Below are positions 43,133 through 46,675 of a stretch of DNA of 46,675 bases, one piece after another (position 1 is the first letter of the stretch; each line of letters starts with the position of its first letter). The translations under genes and the position numbers were made by a program. This stretch comes from Mediterranea massiliensis (GTDB taxonomy: Bacteria > Bacteroidota > Bacteroidia > Bacteroidales > Bacteroidaceae). Where the stretch lies: the NCBI GenBank assembly GCA_015060695.1, contig SUYA01000001.1:1-46675 (forward strand), in the 5' to 3' direction. Under the pieces are notes generated by a model. That model saw only the letters and a list, made by a program, of their open reading frames with translations, had not been told where the DNA came from and ran no database searches.

Positions 43133-43738
43133 TTAGTCGATGAGTTTCTTTATTCTGCGGAATTGGGCAATTAAATCTTGGTAATTGTTGTCACTGCATG
43201 CATTGAATTTGTTCCAAAGGTCGCTCATAATAACTACACCGCCAAAGCCAAATTCTTTCAGTTGCTCTATGTTTTCGATGGTAACTCCTCCAGATGCAAA
43301 GACTTTGCTGTCTATCAGTTTCTCTTTGCGTGCCTTGCGTAACACTTCGGGCGGAAAACGTACACTAAAGTCCTGTATGATGCAGTCGTATATGGGGTCA
43401 AGCAATACATAATCGTAGAAATGCTTCTTTTGTTTCAGTTCGTCAATGGTAGAGCAGGTGATGCTGACTGAGCCACTATATTCTTCAGGTTCTTTGGTGT
43501 TACGAGGATTTATGTGAATGCCCATCAAGTTGAATTCTTCTTTGAGGTAGAAGTGCTCGTGGGTAACGATTTGTCGATGATATTTTTCAGGAATCAGCGT
43601 AAGCAGACGTTCAGAATACATGGCCGGAGTTTCCGGCTTCTTTAAGTGTAATATATCTAATCCTTCCTCGAAAAGAGTCGTAATTATCTGATCTTCTTCT
43701 ACAAAGAATCTAGGGGTTGTTACTACAATCAGCTTCAT
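43133..43738 (-). CDS. ThiE/TenI-like protein (divergent)
   Basis: A TIM-barrel protein of 201 aa of the thiamine phosphate synthase / TenI family. Position by position it resembles ThiE: DILHLKKP, GIHINPRN where ThiE has GVHLGQ, YVLLDPIYD, and FASGGVTIENIEQLKEFGFGGV. Several ThiE active-site signatures are missing: the Gln-Asp of the pyrophosphate site, and the GPV(F) and T-K loop. It is therefore more likely a TenI-like or unassigned member than a true synthase. No TPP riboswitch or other thi genes adjoin. Confidence 0.75.
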   Translation of the reverse strand: MKLIVVTTPRFFVEEDQIITTLFEEGLDILHLKKPETPAMYSERLLTLIPEKYHRQIVTHEHFYLKEEFNLMGIHINPRNTKEPEEYSGSVSITCSTIDELKQKKHFYDYVLLDPIYDCIIQDFSVRFPPEVLRKARKEKLIDSKVFASGGVTIENIEQLKEFGFGGVVIMSDLWNKFNACSDNNYQDLIAQFRRIKKLID

Positions 43739-43766
43739 CTTTTTCAGCGTATATATTAATTTGAAA

Positions 43767-43774
43767 CAAAGGTA
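43767..43774 (-). promoter_or_regulatory. -7 box TACCTTTG of the ThiE/TenI-like gene
   Basis: Full TAnnTTTG match on the minus strand, 29 bases before the ATG. Confidence 0.5.
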
Positions 43775-43891
43775 ATGATTCGTAGTAATATATTCGAAAT
43801 ATAATGTTTAAAATATGTTATTGAAACCGGAAAAGATATGATAGATATAAAATAGTATTTTTTTTACTTCGTTTATCTTATTCTTTTACGC

Positions 43892-43899
43892 TATCTTTG
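43892..43899 (+). promoter_or_regulatory. -7 box TATCTTTG of the helicase gene
   Basis: Full TAnnTTTG match ending only 4 bases before the ATG at 43904. Transcription starting about 7 bases after the box would begin at the start codon, giving a leaderless or nearly leaderless mRNA. Confidence 0.55.
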
Positions 43900-43903
43900 C
43901 ATC

Positions 43904-46189
43904 ATGGACTATATAAATGAATTGAATGAAAGCCAGCGTGCAGCGGTGATGTATAGTGAAGGCCCCTCGTTGGTGATTGCCGGAGCCGGTTCCGGTAAGA
44001 CACGGGTGTTGACCTATAAGATTGCTTATTTGTTGGAAAACGGATACCAACCTTGGAATATTCTGGCATTGACCTTTACCAATAAGGCTGCTCGTGAGAT
44101 GAAAGAACGCATAGCCCGCCAAGTAGGGGAAGCACGTGCCCGATACCTGTGGATGGGTACATTTCATTCAATTTTCTTGCGTATTCTTCATGCCGAAGCG
44201 ACACATCTTGGTTTTTCCTCCAATTTTACTATATATGATACAGCAGATTCGAAGAGTCTTATCCGTTCTATCGTGAAGGAAATGGGACTGGATGAAAAGG
44301 TGTACAAATCTTCATCTATTCAATCTCGTATATCCAATGCCAAAAATCATTTGGTTACTCCGGCTGCATATGCTAATAATAAGGAGGCGTATGAAGGCGA
44401 TTGTGCGATGAAAATGCCTGCCATTCGCGATATTTATCGTCATTATTGGGAACGTTGTAGGCAGGCCGATGCCATGGATTTTGACGACTTGCTTCTTTAT
44501 ACTTTTTTGCTCTTCCGTAACCATCCCGATGTGTTGGCACGCTATCGGGCACAATTCGGATATATTCTTGTAGATGAGTACCAAGACACTAACTATGCAC
44601 AGCATAGCATTGTTTATCAATTAGGAGGAGAGCATCGCCGTGTTTGTGTGGTGGGTGATGATGCACAAAGCATTTATTCTTTTCGTGGTGCAGATATAGA
44701 TAACATCCTTTATTTTACAAAGATCTATCCGGGAACAAGGCTGTTTAAGTTAGAACAGAATTATCGTTCCACTCAAACTATAGTGAGTGCAGCCAATAGT
44801 CTGATTGCTAAAAATCAGCGACAGATACACAAAGAGGTCTTTTCGCAGAAGGAAAAAGGAGAAACTATACCGGTCTATCAGGCATATAGTGATATGGAAG
44901 AGGCTGATATTGTGATTAATAAGATACGAGAATTGCAAAGACAAGAAGGTTTAGGGTATGCTGATTTTGCTATTCTGTACCGTACTAATGCGCAAAGTCG
45001 TGTCTTTGAGGAAGCCATGCGTAAACGTTCTGTTCCATACCGCATTTATGGTGGACTCTCTTTTTATCAGCGGAAAGAGATAAAGGATGTAATTGCTTAT
45101 TTTCGGTTAGTGGTAAATCCACATGACGAAGAGGCGTTGAAACGAATTATAAATTATCCGGCACGAGGTATAGGTGATACAACAGTCGGAAAAATTGTGG
45201 CTGCTGCATCTGCACATAACACCAGCTTGTGGAGTGTATTGTGCCAACCATTAGAGTATGGTGTAAACTTCAATAAAGGTACAGTAGGTAAACTACAAAC
45301 ATTCCGTAATCTTATACTTGGATTCATGGAGCTGGCTTCAGTACATACGGCCGATGAAGTGGGACCAGAGATTATCAGACAATCGGGTATTATGGCTGAT
45401 ATATGTCAGGACAATTTGCCGGAGAACCTTAGCCGTAAGGAGAATGTGGAGGAGTTGGTAAACGGTATGAGTGATTTCTGTGCCCAACGTCGGGAGGAAG
45501 GAAATGATAAATTATCGCTTGGTGATTTCTTGTCGGAAGTCTCCTTGCTGACCGATCAAGATTCTGATGAAACAGAAGAGGGAGAAAGAGTGACTTTGAT
45601 GACCGTACATTCAGCCAAGGGATTGGAGTTTCCTACAGTGTTTGTGGTGGGGCTGGAGGAGAATCTCTTTCCAAGTGGTATGGCCGGAGATTCGCTTAGG
45701 GCTTTAGAGGAAGAGCGTCGTTTGTTCTATGTGGCCATTACACGAGCCGAGCAACATTGTTTTCTTACTTTTGCCAAATCGAGGATGCGTTATGGAAAAA
45801 TGGAGTTTGGTGCTCCCAGTCGCTTCTTGAAAGATATTGATGCCCGTTTCTTGCGTATGTCGGGTGAGTTGTTTAATTCTCATCAAACCTCGTTTGCTAT
45901 TTCACGTCCTATTGAACAAGAACGACCGTTGGTAGAACATACAAAAACTAAATCTTTCACTTCGTCGATACCTCGAAATTTAAAACGAGTAGCAACTACT
46001 ACAGCTACTACTTCTTCGTCCTCTGTCAAGGTTCTACAGGTAGGACAACATATCGAACACGAACGTTTTGGTTTGGGTGAAGTGTTGCGTGTAGAAGGTG
46101 AAGGAGACAATGCAAAAGCTACCATCCGCTTTAAGAATGCCGGTGAAAAACAGTTGTTACTTCGTTTTGCTCGATTTAAGGTGGTATGA
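43904..46189 (+). CDS. UvrD/PcrA-type ATP-dependent DNA helicase
   Basis: Superfamily 1 3'-5' DNA helicase of 761 aa used in repair, replication restart and plasmid turnover. Motifs in order: GAGSGKT (27-33, Walker A), TFTNKAAREMKER, TFHS, DFDDLL, LVDEYQDTN (Walker B), GDDAQSIYSFRGA, LEQNYRS, and near the C terminus TVHSAKGLEFPTVFVVGLEE and VAITRAE. A C-terminal PcrA/UvrD-type Tudor-like tail (VLQVGQHIEHERFGLGEVL) follows a Ser/Thr-rich linker. Both uvrD and pcrA would be apt; no symbol is given. Confidence 0.96.
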   Translation: MDYINELNESQRAAVMYSEGPSLVIAGAGSGKTRVLTYKIAYLLENGYQPWNILALTFTNKAAREMKERIARQVGEARARYLWMGTFHSIFLRILHAEATHLGFSSNFTIYDTADSKSLIRSIVKEMGLDEKVYKSSSIQSRISNAKNHLVTPAAYANNKEAYEGDCAMKMPAIRDIYRHYWERCRQADAMDFDDLLLYTFLLFRNHPDVLARYRAQFGYILVDEYQDTNYAQHSIVYQLGGEHRRVCVVGDDAQSIYSFRGADIDNILYFTKIYPGTRLFKLEQNYRSTQTIVSAANSLIAKNQRQIHKEVFSQKEKGETIPVYQAYSDMEEADIVINKIRELQRQEGLGYADFAILYRTNAQSRVFEEAMRKRSVPYRIYGGLSFYQRKEIKDVIAYFRLVVNPHDEEALKRIINYPARGIGDTTVGKIVAAASAHNTSLWSVLCQPLEYGVNFNKGTVGKLQTFRNLILGFMELASVHTADEVGPEIIRQSGIMADICQDNLPENLSRKENVEELVNGMSDFCAQRREEGNDKLSLGDFLSEVSLLTDQDSDETEEGERVTLMTVHSAKGLEFPTVFVVGLEENLFPSGMAGDSLRALEEERRLFYVAITRAEQHCFLTFAKSRMRYGKMEFGAPSRFLKDIDARFLRMSGELFNSHQTSFAISRPIEQERPLVEHTKTKSFTSSIPRNLKRVATTTATTSSSSVKVLQVGQHIEHERFGLGEVLRVEGEGDNAKATIRFKNAGEKQLLLRFARFKVV

Positions 46190-46234
46190 TATTCAGTATG
46201 TTATCGAAAATCTTATAAAAAAATATTCATATTG

Positions 46235-46265
46235 TTTGCAGGTTTGCAGAAAATGCCTACCTTTG
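46235..46265 (+). promoter_or_regulatory. Consensus promoter of the tRNA cluster
   Basis: TTTG (46235-46238), 19 bases, then TACCTTTG (46258-46265): an exact Bacteroides promoter. The start would lie near 46272, just before the tRNA remnant and tRNA-Gly. Confidence 0.75.
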
Positions 46266-46277
46266 CAACCGCAAAAG

Positions 46278-46301
46278 CAAAATAGCTCAGTTGGTTGAGC
46301 A
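46278..46301 (+). pseudogene. tRNA D-arm remnant
   Basis: AATAGCTCAGTTGGTTGAGC and flanks match bases 7-24 of the tRNA-Gly that follows, with one change in the D loop. There is no acceptor, anticodon or T arm, so this is a fragment. Confidence 0.6.
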
Positions 46302-46307
46302 AACCAT

Positions 46308-46380
46308 GCGGAAATAGCTCAGTTGGTAGAGCACAACCTTGCCAAGGTTGGGGTCGCGAGTTCGAGCCTCGTTTTCCGCT
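46308..46380 (+). tRNA. tRNA-Gly (anticodon GCC)
   Basis: A complete 73-base cloverleaf: acceptor GCGGAAA/TTTCCGC, D arm, anticodon stem CAACC/GGTTG with anticodon GCC at 46341-46343, T stem GCGAG/CTCGT and discriminator T at 46380. CCA is not encoded, as usual for Bacteroidales. Confidence 0.95.
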
Positions 46381-46440
46381 CTAATTTGACACGGTTGCAG
46401 TGATGCAATCAGTTCTATGACATTTTGGTAATATGTGTTT

Positions 46441-46524
46441 GGAGAGGTGGCGGAATTGGTAGACGCGCTACTTTGAGGGGGTAGTGACAATTATGTCGTG
46501 GGAGTTCGAGTCTCCTTCTCTTCA
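46441..46524 (+). tRNA. tRNA-Leu (anticodon GAG)
   Basis: An 84-base class II tRNA with a long variable arm. The acceptor is GGAGAGG/TCTCTTC (two G-T pairs), with anticodon stem CTACT/GGTAG, anticodon GAG at 46475-46477, T loop TTCGAGT and discriminator A at 46524. Confidence 0.93.
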
Positions 46525-46525
46525 C

Positions 46526-46565
46526 AAACCATGCGGAAATAGCTCAGTTGGTAGAGCACAACCTT
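46526..46565 (+). pseudogene. Truncated tRNA-Gly copy (5' half only)
   Basis: Bases 46533-46565 repeat the first 33 bases of tRNA-Gly exactly, together with the AAACCAT that precedes it. The copy stops just before the anticodon and continues into unrelated sequence. That sequence contains GCTTGGCAAGGT (46593-46604), which inversely matches the anticodon region. Confidence 0.75.
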
Positions 46566-46635
46566 ACCCCAAAGAATGGGAAATAAAACCAAGCTTGGCA
46601 AGGTAGTGATGTAAAATCAATGAATGTTATTTAGC

Positions 46636-46675
46636 AAACCATGCGGAAATAGCTCAGTTGGTAGAGCACAACCTT
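46636..46675 (+). tRNA. tRNA-Gly 5' part, cut by the window edge
   Basis: A third identical 40-base copy, ending exactly at the last base of the window. It is either the start of another full tRNA-Gly or another half copy. Confidence 0.6.

Noticed and set aside
43739..43903. TPP riboswitch for the ThiE-like gene
   Set aside because: No THI-box-like sequence, and the leader from the -7 box is about 20 bases.
1..46675. Insertion sequence, prophage or integrative element
   Set aside because: No transposase, integrase, phage structural or conjugation gene was found.

Overview
The window reads as ordinary, densely coded chromosome from a gut-type member of the order Bacteroidales, most likely Bacteroidaceae or a close relative. 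The signs are a moderate-to-low GC content, promoters of the Bacteroides form (TTTG, about 19-20 bases, TAnnTTTG), hardly any Shine-Dalgarno sites, a type V (Mfa/Fim) fimbrial operon, Bacteroidales-type lipoproteins, a GH43 lipoprotein, a 6-bladed beta-propeller lipoprotein and Na+-NQR. I cannot fix the genus. The right edge stops exactly at the end of a 40-base tRNA repeat, so it is probably a contig end.

Layout. 1-3.3 kb: tail of the nqr operon (nqrC, D, E, F) with a strong terminator. 3.4-6.7 kb: a separate transcription unit with a consensus promoter, a roughly 240-base strongly folded RNA, a 34-codon ORF and a 916-residue lipoprotein joining a fimbrillin-like head, a beta-helix and a DUF4595-like tail. 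6.8-6.9 kb: a palindromic tandem repeat of exactly 22 bp period. 7-13.7 kb: housekeeping and envelope genes (unknown 184-aa protein, SDR oxidoreductase, cytidine deaminase, LysM glucosaminidase, class I aminotransferase, LolC/E-like permease, GT2). 13.7-19.6 kb: pheT, a YebC regulator, a TSCPD protein, then a tightly overlapping Nramp transporter / MGMT / C_GCAxxG cluster. 19.7-21.1 kb: two small regulators, each with a palindrome at its promoter. 21.3-26.8 kb: lepA, a CitMHS_2-type transporter, GH43 and the beta-propeller protein. 26.9-29.1 kb: rmuC and map on the minus strand. 29.2-30.8 kb: a glycine-zipper lipoprotein and an aldose-1-epimerase-like protein.

30.8-31.5 kb is non-coding and carries two opposed arrays of 11-bp-period repeats. 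31.5-37.7 kb is a fimbrial operon: DUF3575 protein, Mfa2/FimB-like anchor, major fimbrillin and a large accessory fimbrillin. GC content drops sharply from the first two genes to the last two. 37.7-40.1 kb holds two rRNA/RNA modification enzymes (RluA family, RlmD family). Then come ppdK, a divergent ThiE/TenI-like protein, a UvrD/PcrA helicase and a tRNA-Gly/tRNA-Leu cluster with truncated tRNA-Gly copies.

The least explained parts are the structured RNA plus micro-ORF plus three-part lipoprotein at 3.4-6.7 kb, the 22-bp and 11-bp period repeat arrays, the nested palindromes at 11.2 kb, and the tRNA half-repeats at the right edge. All identifications are by eye from motifs and family knowledge. 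No database search was run.
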